Of a stretch of DNA of 64,000 bases, positions 34,228-43,151 are shown piece after piece. The notes under the pieces are model-generated. The model was given only the letters and a program-made list of their open reading frames with translations. It had not been told where the DNA came from and did no database searches. Both the position numbers and the translations under genes were made by a program. How positions within the stretch are numbered: the stretch's first letter is position 1; each line of letters starts with the position of its first letter. Source of the DNA: 21-14-0-10-47-8 sp966211455. GTDB lineage: Bacteria; Bdellovibrionota; Bdellovibrionia; Bdellovibrionales; Bdellovibrionaceae. Location: the NCBI GenBank assembly GCA_966211455.1, contig CBIHNI010000006.1, positions 62,001 through 126,000 on the forward strand. Reading direction: 5' to 3'.

Positions 34228-35421
34228 CTATTTGAAACGGAAAGCTAAAGATTTCCTTTGTTTTTTGTAAATGCCGCTGGATCCGGAAACCAGAAAGCTG
34301 AAGCAGCACGCAAGAAATGCGATAGGTCCGATGTGAATCCCGAAAAGTTCCATGGCCATCACGGTGCAAGCCAGTGGCGTATTGGCTGCACCCGCAAAAA
34401 CGGCCGCAAATCCTAAGCGCGCCAACAACGGGGCCGCCAGCGGAACCCATTGCGATAAAGCGCTTCCCAAAGTGCTCCCGATAAACACCAAGGGCACGAA
34501 TTCGCCACCCTTAAATCCCGATCCCACCGTCAAACCGGTCATAAAAAACTTGAAGAAGGGATCTTCAAGTCCTAAAGGTTTCACCATCGCCTCTTGAATC
34601 ACAGAAAGTCCAAGTCCGGCATAACGATCGTTGCCAAGAAAAACAAATATCGCGACCAGGACAAACCCCATCACCATGGGGCGAAGCCATTCGACGCGCA
34701 CCCAACGAAGCATCTCGCGCTCGATCCAACGAGTAAAGGCGACAAATCCCCGTGCCGTAAGACCAAAAATCACGCCAACAATAGCCGACCACAAAACCAT
34801 TTCGGCATGAAGATTTGGCATTTCGAAAGCTGGCAGCGCCAGATGCGGAGCCCCCAAAAAATGCGCGGTGAAAAAGGCGACAAAAGATGCAAGGCCACAT
34901 GGAAAAAAGGCCGAGAGCTGCAGACGCCCGCCATGAATCAGCTCCATACCAAAAATGAATCCGGCCCAAGGAGCGCCAATGGCGGCGCCAAAACCGGCCC
35001 CCGCCCCTGCCATCAGCAAAGATCTTCTTTCATTTGCGGCCAGCGAAAAAAATTTCGCCACTTGGTCCGCAAGCGAGGCCCCCATCTGCACGGCCGTACC
35101 TTCGCGTCCCGCCGAACCACCAAAAAGATGCGTGATCAAAGTGCCGAAAAGAATGAACGGTGCCATTCGAAACGGCAGAACTTTTTGCGGCTCGTGGATT
35201 TCTTCGATGATCAGCTGACTGCCGCTGGCGACCGGCTTCCCGAAGCGATGGTAAACGAATCCGATCAGAAGACCGCCAGCCGGCAAACCCCAAATCAGAA
35301 TCGGATGCGCCTCACGAAAATCGGTCACCCATTTTAGCGAGGACAGAAAAATCCAAGCCGCGATTCCGGCTAGAACTCCGGCAAGGCTGCTCAGATAAAA
35401 CCATCGCCAAAAGGATTTCAT
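34228..35421 (-). CDS. ClC-family chloride channel or chloride/proton antiporter
   Basis: The 397-residue membrane protein has the ClC signature GSAGREGTAVQMG, including the gating Glu, and GSGFKGGEFVPLVFIGS, the second anion-binding loop. A third segment, GAANTPLACTVMAMELFG, is also typical. The start ATG at 35421 overlaps the upstream stop as ATGA and begins MKSFWRWFYLSSLAGVLAG; the frame stays open upstream to 35853 without homology. There is no C-terminal CBS domain. It is coupled to a DUF1275 gene. Confidence 0.88.
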   Translation of the reverse strand: MKSFWRWFYLSSLAGVLAGIAAWIFLSSLKWVTDFREAHPILIWGLPAGGLLIGFVYHRFGKPVASGSQLIIEEIHEPQKVLPFRMAPFILFGTLITHLFGGSAGREGTAVQMGASLADQVAKFFSLAANERRSLLMAGAGAGFGAAIGAPWAGFIFGMELIHGGRLQLSAFFPCGLASFVAFFTAHFLGAPHLALPAFEMPNLHAEMVLWSAIVGVIFGLTARGFVAFTRWIEREMLRWVRVEWLRPMVMGFVLVAIFVFLGNDRYAGLGLSVIQEAMVKPLGLEDPFFKFFMTGLTVGSGFKGGEFVPLVFIGSTLGSALSQWVPLAAPLLARLGFAAVFAGAANTPLACTVMAMELFGIHIGPIAFLACCFSFLVSGSSGIYKKQRKSLAFRFK

Positions 35422-36173
35422 CTTTTCGTGATTCCCGCTTCCGCCTTTAAAACTTGAAAGTAAAACATCATCGCGAAAAGCAAACCGGAAATCGCGGTCG
35501 GCACCCCAAAGGCCGCAAAATTCCAGCGGAAGAATGCAAACCCACCAGCCACCGAGCCGAAGCCGAAAAAGAAAATAATCCCAACCCGCATCAGATTGGC
35601 TCGGATTTCGGCACTTTGATCCTCGGGCAGACGATGGCGGTTGAAAACGCGAATCAAACCGATCCCCAGATCCGTGGTGATACCGGTGAGATGCGTGGTG
35701 CGCACGACCGACTTTGAAACCGTGGTGATCGCTCCGTTCTGGATCCCACAAATTAAACACAACAAAGCCAGCAAAGCATAATCCCGAGATGTCAACAAAG
35801 GCTCGCCAAAGCTGCCGAAATATCCCAGCTCTCCGCCAACAACCAGCGAACACAACAAAAAGAAAATCAGCCCAAAAATCACGAAGTATCGCGGCTTCTT
35901 CTTGAGCTTCAGGCGGATATCCACCAACTGACCGCTGATCATGCAGCCGAACAAAAAGAAGTACGGAACCAAAAGCATCCCGAAAGCTTCAGACAGATTG
36001 AACTGACTGATTTCGTAACCGAAAAAAGTCGCAAAGCCGGTGACATGAGAAACGAATCGATGACAGGCCATAAAGCCGCCGATGTTCAGAAATCCGGCCT
36101 GAAAAGCCATGGTCATCCAGATGGCGATATTGGGTTTCGTGTAATGAGAGATCGATTCACTTCCGAAGATCAT
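35418..36173 (-). CDS. DUF1275 (YoaK) family membrane protein
   Basis: The 251-residue protein has about six membrane helices. AFQAGFLNIGGFMACHRFVS, VTGFATFFGYE and GIQNGAITTVSKSV followed by RTTHLTGITTDLG are the conserved DUF1275 blocks. No activity is established for the family. Its stop overlaps the start of the ClC gene by 4 bp, so the two are probably made together. The gene diverges from the TMEM175-like gene. Confidence 0.85.
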   Translation of the reverse strand: MIFGSESISHYTKPNIAIWMTMAFQAGFLNIGGFMACHRFVSHVTGFATFFGYEISQFNLSEAFGMLLVPYFFLFGCMISGQLVDIRLKLKKKPRYFVIFGLIFFLLCSLVVGGELGYFGSFGEPLLTSRDYALLALLCLICGIQNGAITTVSKSVVRTTHLTGITTDLGIGLIRVFNRHRLPEDQSAEIRANLMRVGIIFFFGFGSVAGGFAFFRWNFAAFGVPTAISGLLFAMMFYFQVLKAEAGITKR

Positions 36174-36324
36174 ATGCCTTCAGCCTATGAGAAACACATT
36201 CCGCTGTCATGCCCGAGACACCGGCACCCGCTCTCTTGAGCTTTGCGTTATCCGTGGCGTCTAGCCAACTTCGCAATCTTCTGCTTTGATCTGTGCTAAA
36301 GCCCAACACGACAAAAAGGAAGAC

Positions 36325-36933
36325 ATGGGATCCGAAAATCATCACGGTGGCATGAGCAAAAATCGTCTGGAAGCCTTTAGCGATGGAGTGCTGGCCATTA
36401 TCATCACGATCATGGTTTTGGAACTGAAGGTTCCCCATGGCAATAGCATCGAAGACCTGGCGCCTTTACTGCCCGTGTTTCTGAGCTACGTTCTTAGTTT
36501 TGCCTATGTCGCGATTTATTGGAACAATCACCACCACGTGTTTCAGGCCGTTCACAAGGTCAACGGCAAAGTCCTTTGGGCCAATATGCATTTGCTTTTT
36601 TGGCTTTCGCTGACGCCGTTTGTAACCGGATGGGCTGGCGAGAATCACTTCGCCGAACTTCCGGTGGCGCTTTACGGTGTTGTGCTTTTGTGTGCTGCGA
36701 TTTCTTATACGATCTTGATGCGAGTTTTAATCCGCCATCATGGCAAAGATTGGGTCGTCAGCGGTGCGGTTGGGAAAGACTTTAAAGGCAATATCTCGAT
36801 GGTGTTTTACGCAACCGCTATCGTCATTGCGTTCTGGAATCCTTGGATTTCATGCGGCTTGTACGCTTTGGTTGCGGCGATCTGGTTCGTGCCGGATTCG
36901 CGCATCGAAAATGTCATCGGAAAAGGCGACTGA
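36325..36933 (+). CDS. TMEM175 family (DUF1211) potassium channel-like protein
   Basis: The 202-residue protein carries RLEAFSDGVLAIIITIMVLEL near its start, containing the RxxxFSDG signature of bacterial TMEM175 potassium channels. Six membrane helices are suggested, but the second signature repeat found in the eukaryotic form is absent, as in other bacterial single-repeat proteins. ATG 36325 follows AAGGAAG. It is one of several ion-handling proteins in the window (Kdp, MscS, ClC). Confidence 0.85.
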   Translation: MGSENHHGGMSKNRLEAFSDGVLAIIITIMVLELKVPHGNSIEDLAPLLPVFLSYVLSFAYVAIYWNNHHHVFQAVHKVNGKVLWANMHLLFWLSLTPFVTGWAGENHFAELPVALYGVVLLCAAISYTILMRVLIRHHGKDWVVSGAVGKDFKGNISMVFYATAIVIAFWNPWISCGLYALVAAIWFVPDSRIENVIGKGD

Positions 36934-36949
36934 TTTCGTCGCCCCCTCT

Positions 36950-38551
36950 TTAGTTCGCTTCGACCGAAGATGTTTTGCTGTTGTCGCGGCTGGCGACTTT
37001 CTGCATTCCAAGCTTCGCTTCCGAAGGTAAGAACAGACGATAGCCCTTTGGGATCACATAATTTCGTTTGAAACTGCGATCCAGCTCGGGATTGTAAAGC
37101 AAGATCTGCTCGTCCGAAAGCCCCGTCTCTTGTACCAGCTGTCTTGGCTTGTACGAGCGCTTTAAGAAAATCGAATCGTAAGCCAGCGGTGATTCCGACG
37201 CATGATCCGGCCACAGAAGGTCGCGGTACATTTGCGCGTGCACCGCCGCCAAGAAACAAGTGTAGAAGTTCGCCGAAGCAAAATCGAAACTTTTCGAACG
37301 GTAGCTGCGTACGATGCGCGCGATATCTTTAGTTCCGGTGCGCTCCATCGCTTTGCGGACCCCGCCCGGACCGTGATTGTAAGCGGTCAAAGCCAAGCCC
37401 CATTTTTTATGTAGAATAATATAATTTTCTTTCAAAAGTTTCGCGGCCGCTTCGGTCGCTTTCCATGGACTGCGGCGCTCGTCGACTTGATCGTTGACCC
37501 GCATAAACTGACGGCCCACGCCCGGCATGAATTGCCAGATACCGGCGGCTCCAACCTTGCTAGTGGCGCCGATCACGAAGCTGGATTCCACAAATGGAAG
37601 ACGTGTCAGTTCGATCGGAAGACCCTTGGCTTTAAAGATCGTTTCCATTCCGTCCAGGTAACGCCCGCTGGTCGCCAGCGCCCCTTCAAAGAAATCTTTC
37701 TGACCTGTTTGCACACGCAAACTGTCGGCCGAAGTCGTGATGATCTTTTTTTGATTGCCTTTGATTCCTTCAAACTGCGCCAGCCACCCAAGCTCTTCGG
37801 TGCTCATGTCTTCTTTTTTCTTGCGCGCCATTTTCTTCAGCTGCTGACGGATCTCGGCCACACGGCGGGACACCTGTTTTTGGGCTTTGACGACGTTCAA
37901 CCACTGCGCTCGTGTCGGTAGCGCCAGCGTCGGCGAAATATCGACCACATCGAAAATGATGTGCGGGTGCAAAGCATCGTGAATGATTTTTTTATTCGAG
38001 TCGAATTCGGTGTAAATGCGGAACCAAAAGCGTGTTTGATTGAACAGAAGCTCCGGCACTTCGAACTCGGGCGCGATTCGGCCTTGGAAGTCGGATAACA
38101 CTTTATCCGGAGTCGCATCGCCGATCAAAGGACGGTTCTCCGGATCGATTTCGACGATTTCTGAAAGCCCCAGATTGGCCATCAGATCTTCATTCTCGTC
38201 GGACTCCCAGAAAGGAACGGCACGCGGTGCTGCCGCATTGCCAGAGTCGGCTTCGGTCGGAATAACGATCGCTTCGGTGTCTTCGAGCGCCAGGACGGCC
38301 GCTTCGGATTCGTCACCTTCGCCTTTGACGGCGGGTGGATCGTTCGGTTTTGCATCGGTGAAACTTGCCATTGAAGGCATGGACGGCATTGAAGGCAAAG
38401 AGGGCATGCTCAGGGTTGGCATTGAAGGCATGGCTTTCGGCATCGAGACCTGCGCCTTCAAACCCAAGACAGTCAAAGCCCCGACCAGAAATCCAAGCGC
38501 ACTGGCAAACGAAGTCCGATAAAGGCGGACAAACTTTTTTAACTTTCGCAT
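36950..38551 (-). CDS. MltD-like membrane-bound lytic transglycosylase
   Basis: The 533-residue protein has an N-terminal membrane anchor (FASALGFLVGALTVLGLKA), a low-complexity MPS/MPT repeat near residues 35-65, and an acidic linker. The SLT domain near residues 310-440 carries the catalytic Glu in LPFVESSFVIGA and GIWQFMPG and LTAYNHGPGGV. A C-terminal LysM-like segment (SYKPRQLVQETGL to IPKGYRLFLPS) ends it. Such enzymes cut peptidoglycan glycan strands in the periplasm. ATG 38551 is preferred over TTG 38578. The LysM part suggests wall binding. Confidence 0.85.
   Translation of the reverse strand: MRKLKKFVRLYRTSFASALGFLVGALTVLGLKAQVSMPKAMPSMPTLSMPSLPSMPSMPSMASFTDAKPNDPPAVKGEGDESEAAVLALEDTEAIVIPTEADSGNAAAPRAVPFWESDENEDLMANLGLSEIVEIDPENRPLIGDATPDKVLSDFQGRIAPEFEVPELLFNQTRFWFRIYTEFDSNKKIIHDALHPHIIFDVVDISPTLALPTRAQWLNVVKAQKQVSRRVAEIRQQLKKMARKKKEDMSTEELGWLAQFEGIKGNQKKIITTSADSLRVQTGQKDFFEGALATSGRYLDGMETIFKAKGLPIELTRLPFVESSFVIGATSKVGAAGIWQFMPGVGRQFMRVNDQVDERRSPWKATEAAAKLLKENYIILHKKWGLALTAYNHGPGGVRKAMERTGTKDIARIVRSYRSKSFDFASANFYTCFLAAVHAQMYRDLLWPDHASESPLAYDSIFLKRSYKPRQLVQETGLSDEQILLYNPELDRSFKRNYVIPKGYRLFLPSEAKLGMQKVASRDNSKTSSVEAN
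38371..38440. repeat. 9-bp-period coding repeat in the transglycosylase gene
   Basis: Within the transglycosylase gene, plus-strand GGCATTGAA-type units recur and encode SMP/SLP/SMP tripeptides. The segment follows the membrane anchor and probably forms a flexible Pro-rich linker. Unit number could vary between strains. Confidence 0.6.
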
Positions 38552-38665
38552 TTCAAGAAACCCCAAAGTGATTTTCAACCAAGATCACAAAGGGCAATTT
38601 CCCTGCCAACCCGGGCCCGCCTGATTTCGAGAAGGTGCAAAGCTGTCTGAACTTAATTCACGCCA

Positions 38666-38684
38666 GTGACCACAATATGGTCAC
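38666..38684. promoter_or_regulatory. Perfect dyad GTGACCA-N5-TGGTCAC
   Basis: GTGACCA at 38666-38672 and TGGTCAC at 38678-38684 are perfect inverted halves around CAATA. The dyad lies between the transglycosylase start and the RAYT 3' end. It could be an operator or a REP-like remnant, since the RAYT palindromes also contain GTGACC. Confidence 0.4.
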
Positions 38685-38733
38685 CACCCAACGCACGATC
38701 GACTCGGTTGAGTGCGACCGCTTGCCTGCAACA

Positions 38734-39531
38734 CTAACGCCACAAGATCTCCCACTCTTCGGCGGAGAGTCCCCGCAGCCTTCGCTTGCGGTACGGGATT
38801 TCGCCGAGCGCCTCTTTCTCGTTGAGCTGGATGTAGTCTCTAACCTGCAGCTGATCTCGGTACGCTTTGACGACACGAGTGAAAGGCCGGTATTTCCAGA
38901 GCTTTTGCAGCTTACTGGCACTCACCTCATCCATTCCTGATAACCCCTTCTCCACCTCACCAATCGGAACCCCACAAGCTTCGCCAACCATGCAACTTCT
39001 CTCAGCTTCCAAGCCTTCCGCTTCGACTGCGATCCCCCTTCCGGCGGTACCGGTCACGTTGTGAGTTTTCGCTTCGGCTGAAGACCCCGTGGGGGTATCG
39101 GTCACAGCCAAGCTTTCAGCTGGCGTGACCGATACCCCCGCAGGGACTTGGGCTTTGCAGACTGAGAGAAGACCCTCTTTCTCGAAGACTTGCGCTATTT
39201 GTCCGGCCAAGACCCGGAAGAAGTGTTGGTACAGGGATCTGCGTGAGGTGCGGATTAATAGGTGGATGTGATCGTTTTGGATGCTCACTTGCTCCACTTT
39301 AATAAAGAACTTCACTGCATATTTTTGGATCAAGAAATGGATCAGCTTAAATCTTCTCGATACTCGAAGCCCACCCCTCACACGATCTCGATTGGCTTTT
39401 AGCACTAAGTGCAGGGACGCTTTTGTGGAAAGAGGCCGAGCTCCCCGGCCCGCTCTTAGCTGCCTGAGGTTTCCGCCGTGTGAATAGCGATGTTTCCAAT
39501 TTGTTTTCTGAAATGCAGTTTGCTTTGTCAT
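38734..39531 (-). CDS. RAYT-type transposase, copy 1, with palindrome-encoded insert
   Basis: The 265-residue protein is a Y1_Tnp/REP-associated transposase. The HUH motif is NDHIHLL near residue 90, and the C-terminal part has LWKYRPFTRVV with a possible catalytic Tyr. It differs from the copy at 51032 mainly in a central stretch of about 75 residues (V-P-A-G-V-S-V-T to S-A-S-K), much of which is translated from copies of a 15-bp palindromic unit. Codon and base patterns there differ from the rest. ATG 39531 lies at the edge of a hairpin. Copies have few differences, suggesting recent duplication. Confidence 0.85.
   Translation of the reverse strand: MTKQTAFQKTNWKHRYSHGGNLRQLRAGRGARPLSTKASLHLVLKANRDRVRGGLRVSRRFKLIHFLIQKYAVKFFIKVEQVSIQNDHIHLLIRTSRRSLYQHFFRVLAGQIAQVFEKEGLLSVCKAQVPAGVSVTPAESLAVTDTPTGSSAEAKTHNVTGTAGRGIAVEAEGLEAERSCMVGEACGVPIGEVEKGLSGMDEVSASKLQKLWKYRPFTRVVKAYRDQLQVRDYIQLNEKEALGEIPYRKRRLRGLSAEEWEILWR
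39043..39139. repeat. Palindromic repeat units inside RAYT copy 1
   Basis: GGGGGTATCGGTCAC (39091-39105) and its exact reverse complement GTGACCGATACCCCC (39125-39139) form a 15-bp stem with a 19-nt loop that can pair further (GCCA/TGGC). A variant unit, GGCGGTACCGGTCAC, lies at 39043-39057. All are within the coding frame of the transposase. Confidence 0.9.
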
Positions 39532-39842
39532 GTGACCGATACCCCCGCAAGCCTTCAGGAAAGCAAAAGGCTTGCGGGGTCAAAAGCGAAATTACGGGCA
39601 GAGAGAAGCACAAGTTCCCGGACGTGCGGGCCCGTGTCCGGATCGCGGATGGGGCAGGATGAACGTGCAGTCGGCTTATAGGTGACGAGGTGTCGGAGAG
39701 GGATCGAATTGATGATTTGGCTGCGGAATGGGATTGCGGGGCGATCGCACCGGTAGGGAGAGCTGAAGATAGTTCCTCGGCCCTCCCACTTGTGCGCCCC
39801 CTACGGCCCCTGCTCCGCAGATTTATCGAGAGCGAGACAAGA
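39532..39842. repeat. RAYT copy 1 upstream hairpin and unassigned flank
   Basis: No gene is seen in these 311 bases. GTGACCGATACCCCC recurs at 39532-39546, overlapping a 13-bp perfect stem: CCCCGCAAGCCTT at 39543-39555 and AAGGCTTGCGGGG at 39567-39579. Homology with the second RAYT copy runs to about 39608. A weaker CCGGAC/GTCCGG hairpin follows near 39620. The rest up to 39842 shows nothing I can assign. Confidence 0.75.
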
Positions 39843-40454
39843 TTACCAGCCGCAGTGGCCGCGGTAGGTGATGTAGCGTTCGCTGTAGCTGGCGTGACCG
39901 TTTAGGTTTGCGACTGTGGCTGATGTTTCGGGTTTAGCGAAATCGGCCGTTAATGTCTGATCCGTGATCACGTCGTAATACCGAATGTCTTGCCAACCTT
40001 GACGGTAAACTGGGCGCTGCGTGCAAGTCGTGTTTCCGGTATGAGGATTTGTTTGGCAAACCGTTTCCCAATCTTGGTATTGACAGTTTTCACGGCCCCA
40101 ACGCTCGTCCGTGCGCGACTGCACCGTCTTCATCACGCCGTTCAAGTCGACTTCTTGACCATAATCCGCCGCCTTCAACGCGAAAGGACCATTTTCAGGA
40201 AGCTGAAAACCTTCAGGAGTTTTCGCTTCGATCGAAGTCTCCTCGCCATTCAGTTGATCGAAAGTCACCGTCAGACGATTTTTGCTTTCTTTGTATTTTA
40301 GATTCACTTTGTGCGAGCCCGCCGGAATCTCGTAACTTTGGCCCTTGCGATCTTTCATGTGGAACATTTCCGAAACGGAAAGCGTTCCGTCGATGCCACC
40401 ACAAGCGGTCAGAGCTCCAGCCAACAACATGGACATTAAAATGCGAATTTTCAT
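39843..40454 (-). CDS. Putative lipoprotein of unknown function
   Basis: The 203-residue protein has a short signal with the lipobox LTAC (Cys near residue 18), so it is probably lipid-anchored. The mature part is beta-rich by composition, with HKVNLKYKESKNRLTVTF and two clusters of Cys (ENCQYQDWETVCQ and TTCTQRP, then a final GHCGW). AAGGAG lies before the ATG, and a good promoter is seen at 40478-40505. No family is recognised. Confidence 0.7.
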   Translation of the reverse strand: MKIRILMSMLLAGALTACGGIDGTLSVSEMFHMKDRKGQSYEIPAGSHKVNLKYKESKNRLTVTFDQLNGEETSIEAKTPEGFQLPENGPFALKAADYGQEVDLNGVMKTVQSRTDERWGRENCQYQDWETVCQTNPHTGNTTCTQRPVYRQGWQDIRYYDVITDQTLTADFAKPETSATVANLNGHASYSERYITYRGHCGW

Positions 40455-40477
40455 GGTTCACTCCTTCGTTGCCACCA

Positions 40478-40505
40478 AGCTTAGTCGGCCTCTGGAAAGA
40501 GTCAA
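40478..40505 (-). promoter_or_regulatory. Sigma-70-like promoter for the lipoprotein gene
   Basis: On the minus strand TTGACT (40505-40500) and TAAGCT (40483-40478) are spaced by 16 bp, 23 nt upstream of the start codon. An AAGGAG ribosome-binding site lies between promoter and start. Confidence 0.5.
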
Positions 40506-40614
40506 TTTCGCGCTCTAGCAAATGAAGCAGCGCGGTCCACGAGGTCAGAAGTGCCCCGGAAAATCAAAAGCTCATCCAAGAGCCAGAGAGTCTGAGTCAC
40601 GCCTCAAAAATTGT

Positions 40615-41274
40615 TTATTTCATCGAGTGTAAGAACTGAATCAGTGTCTGATGCAAGTCCGTCGAAGACTGTCGCTGCACATGAATTTTCGAATCGCGGA
40701 TAAGGATGCTTGAAGCCTTTTTCGATGGCTCAACAAATTGGTCGTGCATGATTTTAACTTGCTTATAAAACTGTTCATGCACGCCTTCCGGAGTCCGCCC
40801 GCGCTCTTCCACGTCGCGTTTCAGACGGCGCTGAAAGCGAGTGTTTTCTTCGACCTCCAGAAAGATCGACTCATCAAACAAAGGTAGAAGCTGCGGTTGC
40901 GATAAAATCAGGGTGCCATCAACCAGAATCACCTCGTGATGCTCTAAGATCTCAGTCCGAACGAGCCTTTTATGAGTCGCGAAATCGTAGACTGGAACTT
41001 GGATATCTTGGCCTGATTTCAGTTCTTGGATGTGCTTTGCCAGAAGATCAAATTCGAGACAGTTGGGGTGATCGAAATTCACCGCCCCACCGTCGTGATC
41101 GAACTTGGCGCTTTGATCGATATAATAGCTGTCCTGCCCCAGGATCGTGCATTCGCGGTTGCCGCCGCCGACGCAATCCCGAGAGTGAAACTGCTTTTGG
41201 ATTTTTTTTGCCAATGTGGTCTTGCCGCTTCCGCTGCCACCCACAATCGCAATCACCCAAGTCTTCTGCCCCAA
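40615..41274 (-). CDS. udk: Uridine kinase
   Basis: The 219-residue protein has the P-loop GGSGSGKTT at residues 11-20, then GQDSYYID and HDGGAVNFDHPNCLEFD, typical of uridine kinase, and a LID with RRLKRDVEERGRTPE. It phosphorylates uridine (and cytidine) to the monophosphate. It is the last gene of the mmsA-URC-like-upp operon, 15 bp after upp. In this setting it would feed uridine into UMP for degradation or salvage. Confidence 0.88.
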   Translation of the reverse strand: MGQKTWVIAIVGGSGSGKTTLAKKIQKQFHSRDCVGGGNRECTILGQDSYYIDQSAKFDHDGGAVNFDHPNCLEFDLLAKHIQELKSGQDIQVPVYDFATHKRLVRTEILEHHEVILVDGTLILSQPQLLPLFDESIFLEVEENTRFQRRLKRDVEERGRTPEGVHEQFYKQVKIMHDQFVEPSKKASSILIRDSKIHVQRQSSTDLHQTLIQFLHSMK

Positions 41275-41289
41275 AAGAAAGATCCTTTT

Positions 41290-41916
41290 TTACATCGTTT
41301 TGTAGATACGATCGCCCGCATCGCCAAGGCCGGGGATCAGATATCCCATGGCATTCATTTCCGGTTCAACTGAAACCGCATAAACCTTCACATCCGGATG
41401 GAAATGATGAAGTTGTTCCAAACCTTTTTTCGAACACAGCACGCAAAGCATGGTGATCGAACCGACCTCGAACTGCTTCAAACGATCCACGCAGGCGACC
41501 ACCGTGTCTCCGGTGGCGAGCAAAGGATCCGCCAAGAAAACTTGTTTGCCTTTGATATCATTCGGAAGCTTCAAATAGTATTCGACCGTGTTGTTGATAA
41601 ATTTATCGCGATAAATCCCGATGTGTCCCGCTGATGCAAAAGGCATCGCGCCCAACAGACCATCCAGCATCCCGTTCCCGGCACGCATGATGGATACGAT
41701 CACCGGCGCGTTGGTGATTTTATCGGATTTTGTTTTCGCCAGTGGGGTTTCGACCTCGATGGTCGAAGTCGCAAGATCCCGTGTCGCCTCGTAAGCGATC
41801 CAGCGCGAGATTTCATTCAGCTTGCGGCGAAAGGCCGAGCTTTCGGTGTCCTTGTCGCGAAGACGAGTCAGCGAGTGACGAACGATTGGGTGATCGACCA
41901 GAGTTAAATTTTTCAT
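41290..41916 (-). CDS. upp: Uracil phosphoribosyltransferase
   Basis: The 208-residue enzyme makes UMP from uracil and PRPP. It shows SIMRAGNGMLDGLLGAMP, the PRPP loop DPLLATGDTVVACV and the uracil-binding end GYLIPGLGDAGDRIYKTM. Length is usual. It is 17 bp after the DUF1688 gene. In the fungal URC pathway a uracil phosphoribosyltransferase is also needed, so here it probably starts uracil breakdown as well as salvage. Confidence 0.95.
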   Translation of the reverse strand: MKNLTLVDHPIVRHSLTRLRDKDTESSAFRRKLNEISRWIAYEATRDLATSTIEVETPLAKTKSDKITNAPVIVSIMRAGNGMLDGLLGAMPFASAGHIGIYRDKFINNTVEYYLKLPNDIKGKQVFLADPLLATGDTVVACVDRLKQFEVGSITMLCVLCSKKGLEQLHHFHPDVKVYAVSVEPEMNAMGYLIPGLGDAGDRIYKTM

Positions 41917-41933
41917 TGTTCAAATCCTTTATT

Positions 41934-43148
41934 TTAAAAAACAGTTCCGTCGCTGACGATATTCAGTGGTGGCTCGCCCCCACTGCGCTTGGCTTTGGCG
42001 ATCTTTCGACCGGCATGCCATGTTCCGCCTTCCAGCACTTTTGCCAAAGGCAGTTCTTCGCTTGTCATCTTCAGTTTTTTTCGAATTTCTTCACCGATTA
42101 AATCCAAAAGCGTCACGGTCAGCGCGCGCCATTCAATGATCAGCTCGCTTTGTGGCTCGTGCTTTTGAGCTAGCATGCCGGGATCGCGAAGCTCGATCAA
42201 AGACAGATCCAACAGCAATCCGCCATTGCGGTACTCTGGCAAACCGGTCATCTCGTCGACGCCCGAAATCTGCACCCCGCCTTCAATCATCGGCACCAAC
42301 AGCGAATACGAAAGCCACTGCGAAAGCTTATGAAACGGCACGAAGCTCTTCGTCGATTTCGCGTCACCAAGACCTGGATGAGCCCAAACGTCACCTAGAC
42401 TTTGCACGCCAATTTTCAAACGCGAAGGCCAGATATCGCCCCACGTCCGCAGTACAAAATCCAAAACATGCGACGCCTTTAAATTCGGTCCGCGCTTTGA
42501 TAACAGATAATCCACCAGATCACCGATCCGCTGGCTGCGGAAAATCAGTGGCTGTTTTTTCATCACCTTTCCCAAAGTGTTCAGCAGATGCACGCGGCCT
42601 TCGATGCCGACCAACGGATTCGTTTCCGAAACTTGGAAATGTTTTGCCAAATCGGCCGGCTGCAGCTTGATCAAAGCCTCGGCATCCGCCTGCCAAGGAT
42701 GACCTTCCCGTGACGAAAACGCCCCGGCTTTAAACATGTGAAAGCTTGCGACCGCCAATCCTTCGCTGCGCGAATAGACTTGACCGCCTTCGCCCGGCTC
42801 TTGATATTTCCACGCATCCCCCGCCCCGGCGTCCAAAAGCACGGACACGACCACCAGATCGATTTTCGATTTCATGATCTCGCGGGCATTGCCGGCAAAT
42901 TTCTTTTCAATTTCGGCCAGACGGTTCACGCCACCCGCATTTAGATGATTGTTGCGCGAATGAAACGGGATTTTCATGTCCGGGTAATTTTCTTTGATCA
43001 CCGTCAAAACATAATCCGAGACGGCTCCCAGCTGATCCAAATTCACTTTGAAATGAGTCTTCCCGCCCAGAGCCATGTCATAGATCTGGCGCGAGCGCTC
43101 GCGCACGGCTTTCGGGCTTAAAAGATAATCGATTTCCGCTAAAGACAT
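41934..43148 (-). CDS. DUF1688 protein, URC4/Urg3-like (uracil catabolism)
   Basis: The 404-residue protein matches the DUF1688 family, whose fungal members Urc4/Urg3 are needed for uracil breakdown. Family-like segments are SKIDLVVVSVLLDAGAGDAW, FSSREGHPWQ, LVGIEGRVHLLNTLG, VWAHPGLG, VPFHKLSQWLSYSL and YRNGGLLLD. The chemical step is not firmly known. The gene lies 3 bp after the GTP cyclohydrolase II-like gene and 17 bp before upp. The combination is what supports the pathway assignment. The protein is cytosolic with no signal. Confidence 0.85.
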   Translation of the reverse strand: MSLAEIDYLLSPKAVRERSRQIYDMALGGKTHFKVNLDQLGAVSDYVLTVIKENYPDMKIPFHSRNNHLNAGGVNRLAEIEKKFAGNAREIMKSKIDLVVVSVLLDAGAGDAWKYQEPGEGGQVYSRSEGLAVASFHMFKAGAFSSREGHPWQADAEALIKLQPADLAKHFQVSETNPLVGIEGRVHLLNTLGKVMKKQPLIFRSQRIGDLVDYLLSKRGPNLKASHVLDFVLRTWGDIWPSRLKIGVQSLGDVWAHPGLGDAKSTKSFVPFHKLSQWLSYSLLVPMIEGGVQISGVDEMTGLPEYRNGGLLLDLSLIELRDPGMLAQKHEPQSELIIEWRALTVTLLDLIGEEIRKKLKMTSEELPLAKVLEGGTWHAGRKIAKAKRSGGEPPLNIVSDGTVF

Positions 43149-43151
43149 CGG

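Noticed and set aside
38734..39590. Classical insertion sequence with terminal inverted repeats
   Set aside because: I found no matching terminal repeats or target duplication at the edges; the palindromes fit a RAYT element better.
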